The position numbers were made by a program, and so were the translations under genes. Positions 34,200 through 45,001 of a stretch of 64,000 nucleotides of DNA are shown piece by piece. The DNA is from Gambelia wislizenii (taxonomy: Eukaryota > Chordata > Lepidosauria > Squamata > Crotaphytidae), in contig JAUMIR010000001.1 in the NCBI GenBank assembly GCA_030847615.1, positions 446,020,687 through 446,084,686 of the forward strand, given 5' to 3'. The notes below the pieces were generated by a model. It had not been told where the DNA came from. It searched no databases and worked only from the letters and a program-made list of their open reading frames with translations. Positions within the stretch are counted from its first letter, which is position 1. Each line of letters opens with the position of its first letter.

Positions 34200-34354
34200 A
34201 TTTTCTTATGTACCAAGAGGCGGGGGGGTGCTTTTGTGTGTTAAGGGCCACATTGTCTTAGGAGGTCATCTCTTACAGACCACATGACAGAGGTGGGCTG
34301 GGCCAAAGCCCCAGGTGATGAAGCTATAGTCAGTACTATGGTGGGTTAACCTTT
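34200..34354. repeat. Degraded hAT-like repeat fragment
   Basis: TTAAGGGCCACATTGTCTTA and GAGGTGGGCTGGGCCAAAGC resemble the interior of squamate hAT MITEs ('gggccgcat... ggtgggc'). Ends not found. Confidence 0.35.
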
Positions 34355-34525
34355 TCTTTCTGCCACCTATCACCCTTCTCCTTTTTACTTTTCCACCCCT
34401 CATCTCTCTCCCCTTTCTCTTTCTCCTTTCTCTTTCCTTCCCCATATTTTTCTCACCTCTTCCTCCTTCTTCCCTTAGCTTTCTCCTGTTTTCTATCTAA
34501 TTACCTTTTTTTTTCCTTCTGCCAG
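34355..34525. repeat. Polypyrimidine tract (about 170 bp)
   Basis: The + strand is almost all C and T with repeated CTTTCTC and TCCTT units. It may derive from microsatellite expansion. Confidence 0.7.
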
Positions 34526-35848
34526 TCTCCACAATAGTATGGCCAATAGCCTGAGGGGAGAAAAATCTATTAACACAATGTTCAAAACTATATTCTAGGA
34601 AATTCTGGGATTCCTTGAAAACTATTCAGTGAAAATATCAGCAATGAAAAGCAAGTTTCCCTGGAAGGGATCTACAGTAGGTCACCATGATAAATTAGGG
34701 TTGCCAGGTCAGGACTATCGCAGACTCTGAGAATTCAGGGCCAAAACCTTGAGACCTAGAAAACACTCCTTTGTGATGTCAAGGGGATAGGCCCTGGAGC
34801 ACCTTTGCACAGAATATGTCATTAATCTTGATACACTAAGCACCGTGGCACAGGATATGCCATTCAGGTAGAAACAACAAAACTATTAAATGAGAGGAGA
34901 TATACATGCACACACTTTTCAATACACCGCTCTCACTCAAAGGTTCCTCCCCTTGCCGTGGGGACCAGAGAAGATGGGCCAGGTCCTGAGAGTTGGAAAT
35001 CCTATCATAGATCATCTCCCCCCACAGTGTGTGCAGCCTCAAGGGAGAATTGGGCATGTTCTGATGTGTGACTTGTTCCTTCAGTTCATACCAGGCAACT
35101 GACTTGACCAGTGATCGGAATGAACTCTGTTTGCTAGAACATGCCCCAGAATTATCTGCTATTTGTTGGAGGAGTTCTGAGCCAAATGAGTCAACATACA
35201 AGAAGGGCTCAAAGCAGAAAGTCTGAAAAACGCTGGGGTAAGGATCAACCACAGTCCCATCACTTCGAAACAGTCTTCCCTAACCTGATGTTATCCAGAC
35301 AGTGCTGGCCCTCCTTGCCATTAGCCCAAATGAGGTACTGTCTTGGACCAAAGACAGTGGAACAACCATAGAAGGTGGTGGATGGTGCTATATAGGTGAC
35401 TCAGTCCTATATGTCTAAGTTACTTTGTTGTAGGTATGGGAAAATTATGGAGAAGTTCCTGTTTTGCATTGCAACTGTAGTCCAAAAAGGTCACTTTTGT
35501 GGTCCGAGTGACATGCAGGCTCCCCCGTTCCCCATGCCTGCCAGACCCAATGAAGACACCAACAGAATGCAAACCAAAAGGAAATTTAATACAGAAAAAG
35601 ATATTGGCAGAAAAGGCCACAACATTCTATTTGGTGATAGTTGCTGTGGTTGGACTGGGCATGGGTTGCCAATGAGCATTAGCGAGAAGGAGGCAGCCAC
35701 TATACAGGCATGAAGAGGCAAAAGACAGTTAATCATTTCCTTGGTCACATTTACTGCATATTTACTGTCACTGATGGAAAGAAGCAGTTGTGGTATTTTG
35801 TGCTTCATGCCAAGATAAATTGGCCGGTACAATGGACTTTGATATGAA
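34526..35848. other. Intergenic; old repeat at 34697-34830
   Basis: 34697-34830 resembles 16862-17070 (TTGCCAGGTCAGGACT ... CCAAAACCTTGAGACC). No gene seen in the remainder. Confidence 0.4.
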
Positions 35849-35872
35849 TGTGTGTGTGTGTGTGTGTGTGTG
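35849..35872. repeat. (TG)n microsatellite
   Basis: Perfect TG dinucleotide run ending in TGCGCC. Confidence 0.95.
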
Positions 35873-35967
35873 CGCCATTTACTGTTGTGTCTCTGGCAGC
35901 AAAATGTCTTCAAGCAGACCTGTTACTGGCTTGGACTCACATATTTCCTGTGGGCTTACCTATCTCT

Positions 35968-36497
35968 GGCTTTTCTTCGCAAACGAAGATTCAGGAAGGA
36001 CTCATCCCGCACTTTCTGCAAGCGCGCTGATGACTAAAAAGGCAAATCTGAGATAAACAAGTCCGGTTGCAAAAAGCACAGCAGAAGGTCTCCTTGGGTG
36101 ATGTTTTTGGGTTGTGATTCTTTCTGCGTTGTCATTTCTCTTCAAGACTTGTTCGGCGTGAGTTCTCAAATAAGGCTGCAGCATTGTGGATAGTGCGTCT
36201 CCATGCCTCCCGATGTGAGGCCAGGGCGGACCACTGTTGGTGATCAATTTGGCCAAGCCTGAGATGTTGTTTCAGGGAGTCTTTGTATCGCTTTTTGGGA
36301 GAACCCCTCTTACGCTGACCCATGGCGAGTTCGCCGTAGAGTACTATTTTTGGGAGGCGATGGTCCTCCATCCTAGAAATGTGCCCTGCCCAGTGCAGCT
36401 GCGTTCTCAATATCATGGCCTCAATACTGGTGATCCCTGCTTGCTCAAGGACAGCAACATTCGTCACATAGTCAGTCCAGTGTATATTTAGGATTTA
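35968..36497 (-). mobile_element. Non-LTR retrotransposon 3' end (RTE/L2-like), copy 2
   Basis: Nearly identical to copy 1 at 29861. The minus frame has QAGITSIEAMILRTQLHWAG, HISRMEDHRLPKIVLYGEL and PKKRYKDSLKQHL, but a frame change follows SLEEK near 36130. The copy ends inside ILNIHWTDYV, so it is truncated sooner than copy 1. Confidence 0.8.
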
Positions 36498-37117
36498 GGG
36501 CTTACCTATACTGTTAAAAAAAACCCAACATCTCACCTTGTATTTGCTGTACCTTGTATTCAATGCCACATGACTTTTGTGACAATTTGCAGCTTTGTCA
36601 GTTTTTTCAGGAAAATCTGGGTCTAAAAGATTTGCCGTTTGCTCCACATTTCAGGGGAAAACCCTATTGGCCACGTGGCAGCCACGGACTGGCTTCAGTG
36701 CAAAGCCAAGGTGGGGCTTCAGGTGGATGGGATTCCATTCTGCCAGCATGCAGGCGTGCTCCCCCCTCTGATTGTATGCATATCTTTATAAGTGTATCTC
36801 CACTTATGCAGTAATACAATATTCTGGGACAACCTATATTTGCATGCATGAGCAAACGAGGGGGAAAGAAAGGGAAAAAAACAGAGCAGCCCCAGCTGCA
36901 TGGTTGGAAATAATGTGACATATAAGACATGTGATCAGCGTAGGACCTCCCTTTTACATTGATGTGAGTTCGCCTACGATTACAGTGTCACGGGATACTC
37001 TGATCTCCCTTCGGACAAACCCTGGTAAGTGTGGCATTTGCAGGGTCATTGCAGATCAAACCATCTGTGGCAGCTACAAAGTGGGTTCAGGGTTTCTTGC
37101 CAGTGTAGACGAGTCCC
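36498..37117. mobile_element. Family C-like MITE (620 bp)
   Basis: Left GGGCTTACCTATACTG (after TTA, 36495-36497) and right CCAGTGTAGACGAGTCCC are inverted repeats of family C type. Its left end abuts the truncated LINE. The interior is divergent. Confidence 0.55.
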
Positions 37118-38160
37118 AAGCTAGAAGTAAAGCATTGTTCAATGATGCTGATGAATAATTTGGGCTCCTAACTTTCATCACAGATGGATCTGCTCTTTTC
37201 TCAAAGTTTGGCCAGTGCAGCTTGCTCTGCTACAGTACTCTACTGACAGGAGAATTTGCCCTTCTCAAATGCCCTTCTGCCTGGCGTCTGTAGGATACAT
37301 GAGCAGCAGTGCATGCCAGCTGCTGAGCAGTCCTCATTAATTTTTTCAAAATCATGCATCAGCAACAGGATTGTTATCAGCATTATGAGAAAGGGAATGA
37401 GATAGCAAACAAGGAACAGAAGAACTGAAAGCAGTCATCCTGGAAGATATAGTCAAGGCGTGCAGCAGCAGCACAAGGTGGTAGAATCCTGAGACAGTAG
37501 AATGAGCTGCATCAGATCAGACTCCAGACATCTCTCTGTGTGTAGTTGCATATTTATATGTTCTCAGACTTAAAAGCAACCAAAAAATTCCCTGCATGAG
37601 GAAAGCTAGCACTTCAGGGAAATACATACTTGTAACCATGGCAAGATTAAGACGGTTAGTAGCTGGAGCAGTTCCAAAAACCTGGGCCCCATTAGAGCTA
37701 TCCTAGGAGGAGTACTGCAGAAATTAAGTAGATTGCAGAATGCAACAGACAGTAGCACAACATTTGGCCAAGGTGCTACGTAGTCAAGCGCAGCATAAGA
37801 GTTCTGCATCTGAAAATCCACTGTGGCTCCCTTGTCATCATCCCCAAGACTCATTGTTGTGCTGCAATAGTCCTTTCATCAATGGCCCTTCCATTGATAG
37901 TGGAGGGGGAGGATCAGAGAAGGTCCTGGATATGTCCCATAGCCATCTTCTATTGAAATTTGCTCGGGATCTTCCGAGATCTCAGTGATGACATCATCAG
38001 TTTGCATCTAGCTATAACTGGAACATAACTGGAAGCTTCTCCAATCCTTCTGCTCTCCATCACCAATGGAATGGCTGGGAGGGGCTATCAGAGTGCAAAG
38101 GCGGAGTGGGGGCTTTGGACAGTCCAGAGAGAGGAAGAGAATATTAACCTCCAGAATGAT

Positions 38161-38164
<4 letters not shown>
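37118..38164. other. Intergenic, no gene seen
   Basis: Nothing recognised. Confidence 0.4.

Positions 38165-38193
<29 letters not shown>
38165..38193. repeat. (CA)n microsatellite
   Basis: Perfect CA dinucleotide run. Confidence 0.95.
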
Positions 38194-38196
<3 letters not shown>

Positions 38197-39340
38197 GACT
38201 AACAAGGCATACCAGCTTTCATGTGCTAACCAATTTCAGCTCCTTCAGTCAGATGAACAACTTGATTCTCTGCATTTTCATGCAATTATGCACATGACAC
38301 ACAATATGCTGATGATAACAGAAACATTGGGAGGGTCAGAAAGTAACTGGGGAAGAAAATATGGCCAAGGTCCCAGATCCTGCATTGGGAGACATATTTC
38401 CAGCACAAAGTAATGGTACATTTCCCAATGCAACCCCCACAAAATCCATTTTTGTCTGCTACAATGGCCCCACCCCAACCCCAAGATGGCCATTTCTGCA
38501 TTGGTGGAGAGTGGAGTGAGCAGCAGAGAAACACGTGGATACTTTCCTATAGCTGGATGCACTGAGGCAAGCATTCTCTGGGACCTCCCAGGAGTCTTCT
38601 GGTGGCCCCTGAGGTTGATGTTGTTGCTGCACATCCAGCTATAAGAGAGTAGGTGGAAACGTCTCTCTCTACCACTCCCTCCATTCTCCACCGAAATAGA
38701 AATGGCTGTCACAAAGGGGGGCACACACTAAAAAGGCAGAACAGAATTCTGACCATAGCAGAGACCAAAAGAAAGGGTTATGGTGGCATAACCCACACCA
38801 TCTTAATGCACTAATAAAATACCAGCTTGCTTCATTTTCCTTCAGCACTGGGCACCTAGCCAATAAGGGGCCTGGATCCGTTGCTCCAAGTGATAACCCA
38901 GCCTTGCTTGTGACCTGCTTTGTTCCTTGCTGTGCTAAGTTTTATCTTACAGGTATTTCAGTGCCAGCCAGTTGTTCCTTGTGTTTCTTTCTGAGGGAGA
39001 AGTTTTGGGCAAGAAACCTCCAGCATCCATCCTTATGAAGCAAATCTACTCTTTCACTATGACTCTTGTTCTTTGTCATCCCTACTATCTTCCTTTTTGC
39101 GTGCTAGAAAGATGTTGAACTGGTAGGCAGTGACATATCTACTGCTGCTCCTTCTCAACATTGCAATTGGTTTGCTGGCTTATTTGTTCACTCTCTGGGG
39201 TCCAGAGTGAGAGATGAGTGAACAAGGAGGTTGCAGTGGTATAGAGGAGAAACAGGTCTGGGGGCCCCCTAAGGAGGCCTAAGCCCCTAGCAGTTGCCTA
39301 AGAATGGCAGCCTTTGATGCCAACATTGAGCAGTGTGCAG
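38194..39340. other. Intergenic, no gene seen
   Basis: Open frames here (such as 38278-38724 minus) match nothing recognisable and lack gene structure. Confidence 0.4.
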
Positions 39341-39355
39341 GCATGTATAAAGGAA

Positions 39356-39475
39356 TCCAAAGCCATAGCCATGTTAGTCTGGAATATCAGTGTGCAAAGG
39401 GACCTGCGTCTACGAAAGCTTATGCTACCAACTTCTTCCTCTCAGTTAGTCTCAAAGGTGCTACAAGATCCCTTT
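39356..39475. mobile_element. Short retroposon with perfect 15 bp target duplication
   Basis: A 120 bp insert (CATAGCCATGTTAGTCTGG ... CTACGAAAGCTTATGCTACC ... AGTTAGTCTCAAAGGTGC) lies between two identical copies of GCATGTATAAAGGAA (39341-39355 and 39476-39490). A long exact duplication indicates LINE-driven retroposition. The body belongs to a dispersed amniote repeat also seen near 5705-5785. Confidence 0.75.
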
Positions 39476-39490
39476 GCATGTATAAAGGAA

Positions 39491-40202
39491 GGCATTCAGA
39501 AACAGGATTCTCCACTAAGGTAGCCAGAGGCAAAGGGCTCCTCCATCTTTAATATTAGTGCAGAAGAGAGGATTTTAGCCAGTTCTGCACAACTATTAAG
39601 AGATACAGGGGCCTAGGACTTTTCCACATCAGTTCGTCCAGTTCCCTAACATGCATTTGGAAGTGAAAAGAGTCTACCCCTTCAGGACTGCCTCATTCTT
39701 ATGTCATTATACTCAAATCATTACTTTCTAAAAAAAGAAAATAACATTTTTACTTGTTTAAAAACATTACTCTTTTAGAAGAGTAATTTGTTGCTTCTTA
39801 CTCATCACTTTTAACTCTTTGAAAGAGGTGCACCTCCTTAATTCTACTCATTATTTGCTATGAAGGGAGTAACTTTTTGCCTTACCTGCTACAAACACCT
39901 TATTTTTAAGTTGCTTTTAATGTAATTAAAATACTTCATAATGGCCAACATGTTAGGAATAATGGGTACATTTTAGTTGTTATGCTAAAAGAGGTAATGG
40001 CATTATCACTTCTACTGCTTTTTAGAAGTAACATTGTTACTCCTCTCCAAAGTAACATGTTTACAGTACTGTACTGTTAATTTGTAATGAAACTAAAATC
40101 TGGTTTTATGACAGTCTTCAGTTTCTTTGCCTTATGGAGTTGGGGTCATTCATACCTTGGGTACTCTGGGAATAGGTCCCCTACACAGCCTTCATTGAAA
40201 TG
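39491..40202. other. Intergenic, AT-rich, no gene seen
   Basis: Nothing recognised. Confidence 0.4.
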
Positions 40203-40228
40203 ATGTGTGTGTGTGTGTGTGTGTGTGC
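40203..40228. repeat. (TG)n microsatellite
   Basis: TG run ending in CCCGCGCGCC, next to the SINE tail. Confidence 0.9.
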
Positions 40229-40282
40229 CCGCGCGCCTTCAAATTGCCTGTCAATTTATGGCAATCCCATGGGGTTTTCTTA

Positions 40283-41073
40283 GGCTTCAGTTAAACGGCA
40301 TGTTTTATTGCGGTACTTTGCACATTAGCGATCTTTCGATATAGCATCGGTAAGTTCCCACGATTAAAATCCGATACTAGTAAGTTCCGTTACATATGTT
40401 CACAATACAGTAATACCCCGTTTTTATTTTTATTCCGTATTCTCAAATTTCATATTTTTAAAATTCACACGGGTCATTGGTTACGCGTTTTTCTGCTGCT
40501 GTTCCTGTCAATCAACCCTGCGTGTAATCGCTTCTTCGTTACGTACTTCCTCTTTATTTCCCACCAGAGCAGTTACAATTGGTTTTCAGAACACCACATG
40601 ATTGAATTACATCTTTCTACCGTGAATAGATCACCCATTCCATTTCTGTAATGGAATGATGGGCGAGTGAAAAGGTGCCCTGTTATGCTGGCATGATGCC
40701 AGCATCAGTGGGAGGTCTGTGCCAGAACACTTCCTGGTGCGATCGGGATATCCAGGTAAGTGACACCCTTTTTTGTACCCTCCCCAGGTTACTTTTTTTA
40801 AAAAAGTGTTTTTAGGTGCTTGGTTTTATTTTTTGACATGTGTTTTTCTTTTAAACTTTGAATTTCCATTGCATTCCTCCTCTCGCAAGAACAGCCTGGG
40901 GACTTCAAACCAGGAAGTGAATGCAGCTCCATGCAAGCTGCATTCACTCCTGGGCTGCTGGAGGGAGAGGATGATGCATAATTAAGGTAGGATGGAAAGA
41001 CAGGGTTGGGAGGGGAGTGGGAGAGGAGATAGCGAGACTGGGATGTTATTTTTGTCCCCATCTGAAAATCTCC
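40283..41073. mobile_element. Family A transposon (791 bp)
   Basis: Left GGCTTCAGTTAAACGGC, right CCCCATCTGAAAATCTCC; flanks TTA (40280-40282) and ATA (41074-41076). Interior matches 14214 and 24068, with CCAGGTAAGTG at 40752-40762 and TACGTACTTCC near 40540, the latter shared with family B. Confidence 0.75.
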
Positions 41074-41140
41074 ATAGGCAAGGAATACTCAGAGGAGGTT
41101 TTGCCAGTTCCTTCCTCTGAAATATAACCTACAGCACCTG

Positions 41141-42541
41141 GGTGCCATTTACACAATGAAAATGTTGTGGGAAGAATTCGTTTTGAACCCTGGTTGTTTA
41201 CACATACATCAGGTCGGGCACATGATTTTTGGAAGGGGGGGGCACCTTTTATCCCACAACCTGCGGGACTTCCAGTCCCGCGGTTTGTGGCGGTTTTTTA
41301 AAAAGTCACGGAAGGATTAGGAAAATTGGAAATGTAAACAGCCTGGGACAAGCTATCTTGGTACTAGGTGATGAAATGGTGACCGGGGGTGGGCTCAGAA
41401 ATCAGCAACCAGAAAAGGAGGGGTCAGTCATGTATTCAAAAGATTCAGCCTCACCAGCTGAAAACAAAGGCATTCCTTCCAGCTGCACAAAGGTTTGTGT
41501 GCGTGTGTGTGGCTATCTGCACTACATCACCTTGTTCAATGGATTTCTACACTGCAAACCCTTCAGCTTTAACCTGTCCCTCCCCTGCATGCTGGGTTTA
41601 AATTTTAAAGAGAGAGTAAATTATAAAGAGATCATGGGCGGAGGATCGCCCATTCATCCCCTGCCTGCATCCCCTCCCTGGGTCTGAGCAGATGATCGCA
41701 CATTCATCCACCCTCCCAGGCACAGTAAAAAATGCCAGTGTCTGAGTGGATGATCATACAGTCATCCATTCCCCCCCCCAACGCACAGTAAAAAATGCCA
41801 GTGTCTGGGTCTTTCAAAATGCCTTGTGTGTCCTCACCGTATGATCCCTGCACTGGCTTGAAACCTTTACTCCACAGCTGCCTCTGCTTAAAGGGTTAAC
41901 ATTTTAAAGAGACAGGACAACCACAAGCCTCTGGCCCCCTGCACTCGGCTTGTACTGGCTTGGGCTTGTGTGTGCGCGTGCATGGGCTCTAGTCCGCTCT
42001 GCTTTTGATCTCTCTCACACTCCCCAGCACCAACTGATCGCTCATTCCTCCCCAGTTTAGGTGGCTTTAAATGGTGAGCTTTCATTTCTAAAGGAAAGCA
42101 CAGGGTTTAGCCACTGATTGCTCCTTCCTCCCCGGATTCCTCCCCTCATCCCCTAAGTGCCTCATCCCTACTGCAACACTCATTCATCCCCAACGCAGAA
42201 GCTTTAACAAACATTTGAGTCAGCCAATAGCATCGCTCATGGCGCAGAACTCTAAAGGAAGTACGTCACTGAGGTTGTGAAAAAAATGAGTAATCGCATC
42301 CTTCCTTGATTGACAGCTAAAAAAATATATCCCAGGACTGTAAACTCATGTAAACAACAACAAAAAAAACTGGGGTAGTATATAGTAGGAGAACGTACAT
42401 ATCACGGGACGGGATGCCGTGTAAACAATGATCCCGGGATCTCCAATTCAGAGACAAAAATCGTGTAAACAGGGAGGGACGAATATGGGATCAAGAAATC
42501 CCAAGACGCCCCGTGACAAAAATTACCATCTAACTGGCACC
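41141..42541. mobile_element. Family B transposon, non-autonomous (1401 bp)
   Basis: Ends GGTGCCATTTACACAATG and CCATCTAACTGGCACC, CTG duplicated at 41138-41140 and 42542-42544. The intact SINE at 60555 gives the empty site. Interior is the reverse complement of 24549-25679 with extra tandem-like blocks (GATGATCGCACATTCATCC near 41690 and a variant near 41750). CCAAT at 42224-42228, GTACGTCA at 42261-42268. An ORF of 152 codons at 41229 looks fortuitous. Confidence 0.8.
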
Positions 42542-42650
42542 CTGATATTCATTGATGGTCTCCCATCCAAGTACTAATCAGAGATGGCCCTGCTTAGCTT
42601 CCAAGATACAACAGGTTCTGGTGCCTTTCATGTATTTAGGCCAGTTGCAT

Positions 42651-43195
42651 GGGAATGATAGGACAGTGGAATTCATACCTGGGCATGTCTCAGAGCAGGA
42701 GTCAGTCACAACAGTGGGAGCCTATGGCCACGTTGTAGAGAAGCAGTTGGGTGCAAATGAGGGCAGGAGGTGGTTTGGGTTCTCAAATTCTATGGTTTGA
42801 TGTCTCTGAAGAAGCTCCGGGAAGGGACTCTTATGCCAGTAAGATCTACCATGCTGATTTTTATCAGCATTCTGCAGAAAGTACATAACATGCTGAGCTA
42901 TTACTTGTGGTGCCTTTGGGGAAACCCTAGACCTCCTTGACTCTTCAGCCCTCTTTGCATGTGTTTGCACTATAGACACAATTCCAGCAGAGAGAGGAAG
43001 AGAGAGTGGGTGGCTATGCATTTACTGAAAATCAGTTGAGTTGAAATAAATGTGGTAAACTGCCTTTGCCTTAAATACAAATTTAATCTTAACCCAACTG
43101 TTTTGCCCCAATCCAGAGAGATGCCAAAGAATTGAAAAGCAGTGCACATCCAGAACAAGCACAACTCCCAGAATCTTCCAACCAGCATGTAAACA
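42651..43195. other. Intergenic, no gene seen
   Basis: Nothing recognised. Confidence 0.4.
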
Positions 43196-43221
43196 ACACA
43201 CACACACACACACACACACAT
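43196..43221. repeat. (CA)n microsatellite
   Basis: Perfect CA run. Confidence 0.95.
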
Positions 43222-43469
43222 ATAATTGTTTACATGCCGGGTGGAAGATATGTATAGCACCGGTAGTGGCAAGGTTAACAATCAGAATATGTGGGCTGAC
43301 AAATGAGCCTTCAGTTGATGACAGAAACACCCCTTCCTTCAAGAGCCCATGTGATCTCAATGAAGAGATCATTCCATATGGAGGTCTTCTTACCTTACCC
43401 AACCCAACCCAACCCAACCATCTCATTACACTGAGTTTCCAAGGTAAGCAGGGCCTCAATACTCTCTAA
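43222..43469. other. Intergenic, short tandem AACCC repeat
   Basis: Four to five units of AACCC near 43400-43419. No gene. Confidence 0.5.
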
Positions 43470-43830
43470 CTGTCCCAGTTTGGCAGGGACAATCCCAAGT
43501 AATCTTCTGTCATCCCACTTTTTAAAATGCTTTAAAAATGTCCCAGTTTTTGTCTCCCCTTCTCACTTTCCCCCCTTTATTTTCAGATTACTGTACTTCA
43601 GTTGCTACAAACTAATTTCAAAGTGCAAAAGTAGTCTGCACTCATTTAACTCAACAGGAGGGAGAAGAGAAGAGGGGGCAGAGTCTTGCCCTTCTAAGTT
43701 GGCTCTGACAAAAGCAAACTGCTGCAGCTTCTCCTAGCTTGTGTGCTCTTCCTCGTTAACTTCTGCCATCTTGACCACACGCTAATGTTGCTTGGCCCCA
43801 CATGTCCTGGTTTTCATATGTGAAATGTTG
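43470..43830 (+). repeat. Family F dispersed repeat, uninterrupted copy
   Basis: Matches 32690-33105 in reverse. Contains GTCCCAGTTTGGCAGGGACA near 43472 and CACATGTCCTGGTTTTCATA near 43800. Class unknown. Confidence 0.6.
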
Positions 43831-44606
43831 GAGGTTATGGGCCTCCCCTCAAAGTGTAAAGATTTGTGGTAGATCAGCAAAATTTTCTGATTCCCAGTTA
43901 TTTGAGAATGGCATAAACAAAATTATTCCACTTTCACCATAACTTATACTGCTGCTGAGGCTAAGAAAGCTTGAGCTGAACAGATGTCAGAATCCTGTTG
44001 GTATATAATGCCAGTGTAAGTGGCAGAAGAAGTTAGAGGGATGGGCAAAGTACAGCCCTTCAGATGATGTTGGACTGCAACTCCTGGCCACCATAACCGA
44101 TGCTGAGGAGTGCTGGGATCAGCAGTCTTCCAACATCTGGAAAGACACACTGCACTCATCCCTTCTGCAATAGGTGAATGAGATTACAGTGAAGCTTTCT
44201 AATTTTACTATTGTTTGTGATGTTACCATAGAACCAGGAGTGTGTGTAGGATTCTCCAGATGTTGTTGGACTATAACTCCCAGCATCCCTAGCTTGTATA
44301 GTCAATGGTGAGGAATGTTGATGAGAATTCACTATCCCATGACCATCAGCTGGCCCTAATACAATTGGGTATTGAGCGACTTACTACTTCGTGTGTGTGT
44401 GTGTGTGTTCTGAGGCCCTTTCACACTATACAAGTAAAGCACTATGAATCCTGGGAATTCCAGTTTAGGATGAGGTATCTACTTTAGAATTCTCAGCTAT
44501 AGAGCTCTAGTGCCTCATCAAACTACAAACCTCAGGATTCCATAGGATGCAACTATATTTTTTTTGTAATTATCTTGATAATTTGTTTTGTAATTGTATT
44601 TTATAG
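43831..44606. other. Intergenic; short palindromic repeats and family G fragment
   Basis: Two copies of the 'cagatgttgttggacta' repeat lie near 44060-44145 and 44255-44315. (TG)n lies at 44391-44409. 44419-44545 resembles family G (CCTTTCACACTATACAAG ... AAACTACAAACCTCAGGATT). Confidence 0.5.
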
Positions 44607-44993
44607 CAGTGATTCTTAACCTGTGGTTCGCAGACCCCCAGAGGTCTGCATTGTCCTCACTGGGGATCCTCAAAGGTTTGATGGCTTAAAGGCTGCTCAG
44701 CCCACCTCCTTCCCACACCAGAGAAACCACGTGACAGGAGCCAAGGCAAAGGCTGGCTGGCTGGCTGGCTAGACCTGAGTGTTCCTATTCAATCCACTCC
44801 AGCTGCAAACTAGGTGAAGAAGCAGGAAAAGCACCTCTGAGGGAAGGCTTAATGAATGGTGTCATTGTTGATGGTTCAGGGTTTTATTATTGTTGTTGCT
44901 GTTGTTTAAAATCTTGAGTTAAGTCTTGGGGGTCTGCGGCAACAAAAGATATTTAAAGAGGGTCCTTGGTAAAGAAAAGGTTAAGATCCACTG
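44607..44993. mobile_element. hAT-like MITE with perfect 8 bp duplication (387 bp)
   Basis: Starts CAGTGATTCTTAACCTGTGG and ends AGGTTAAGATCCACTG. TTTTATAG is duplicated exactly on both sides (44599-44606, 44994-45001). The 8 bp duplication and CAGTG ends define a hAT element. No transposase is present. Confidence 0.92.
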
Positions 44994-45001
44994 TTTTATA
45001 G

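Larger units (their letters stand above)
40229..42650 (-). mobile_element. 5S-type Sauria SINE, split twice
   Basis: Three minus-strand pieces: tail 40229-40282 (CAATTTATGGCAATCCCATG), middle 41074-41140 (ACTCAGAGGAGGTTTTGCC, CTACAGCACCTG) and the 5S rRNA-like head 42542-42650 (GGTCTCCCATCCAAGTACTA, CCTGCTTAGCTTCC). The order matches the intact copy at 60555-60792 reversed. Families A and B separate the pieces. Confidence 0.8.

Noticed and set aside
35848..36056. Several frames rich in Cys-Val
   Set aside because: Produced by reading through a TG microsatellite; the same applies to frames at 38008, 42970 and 44305.
38278..38724. 148-codon minus-strand frame
   Set aside because: No family resemblance, no gene context; consistent with chance.
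41229..41687. 152-codon + strand frame
   Set aside because: Lies inside the non-autonomous family B element, has no recognisable domain, and is not kept in the other copy.
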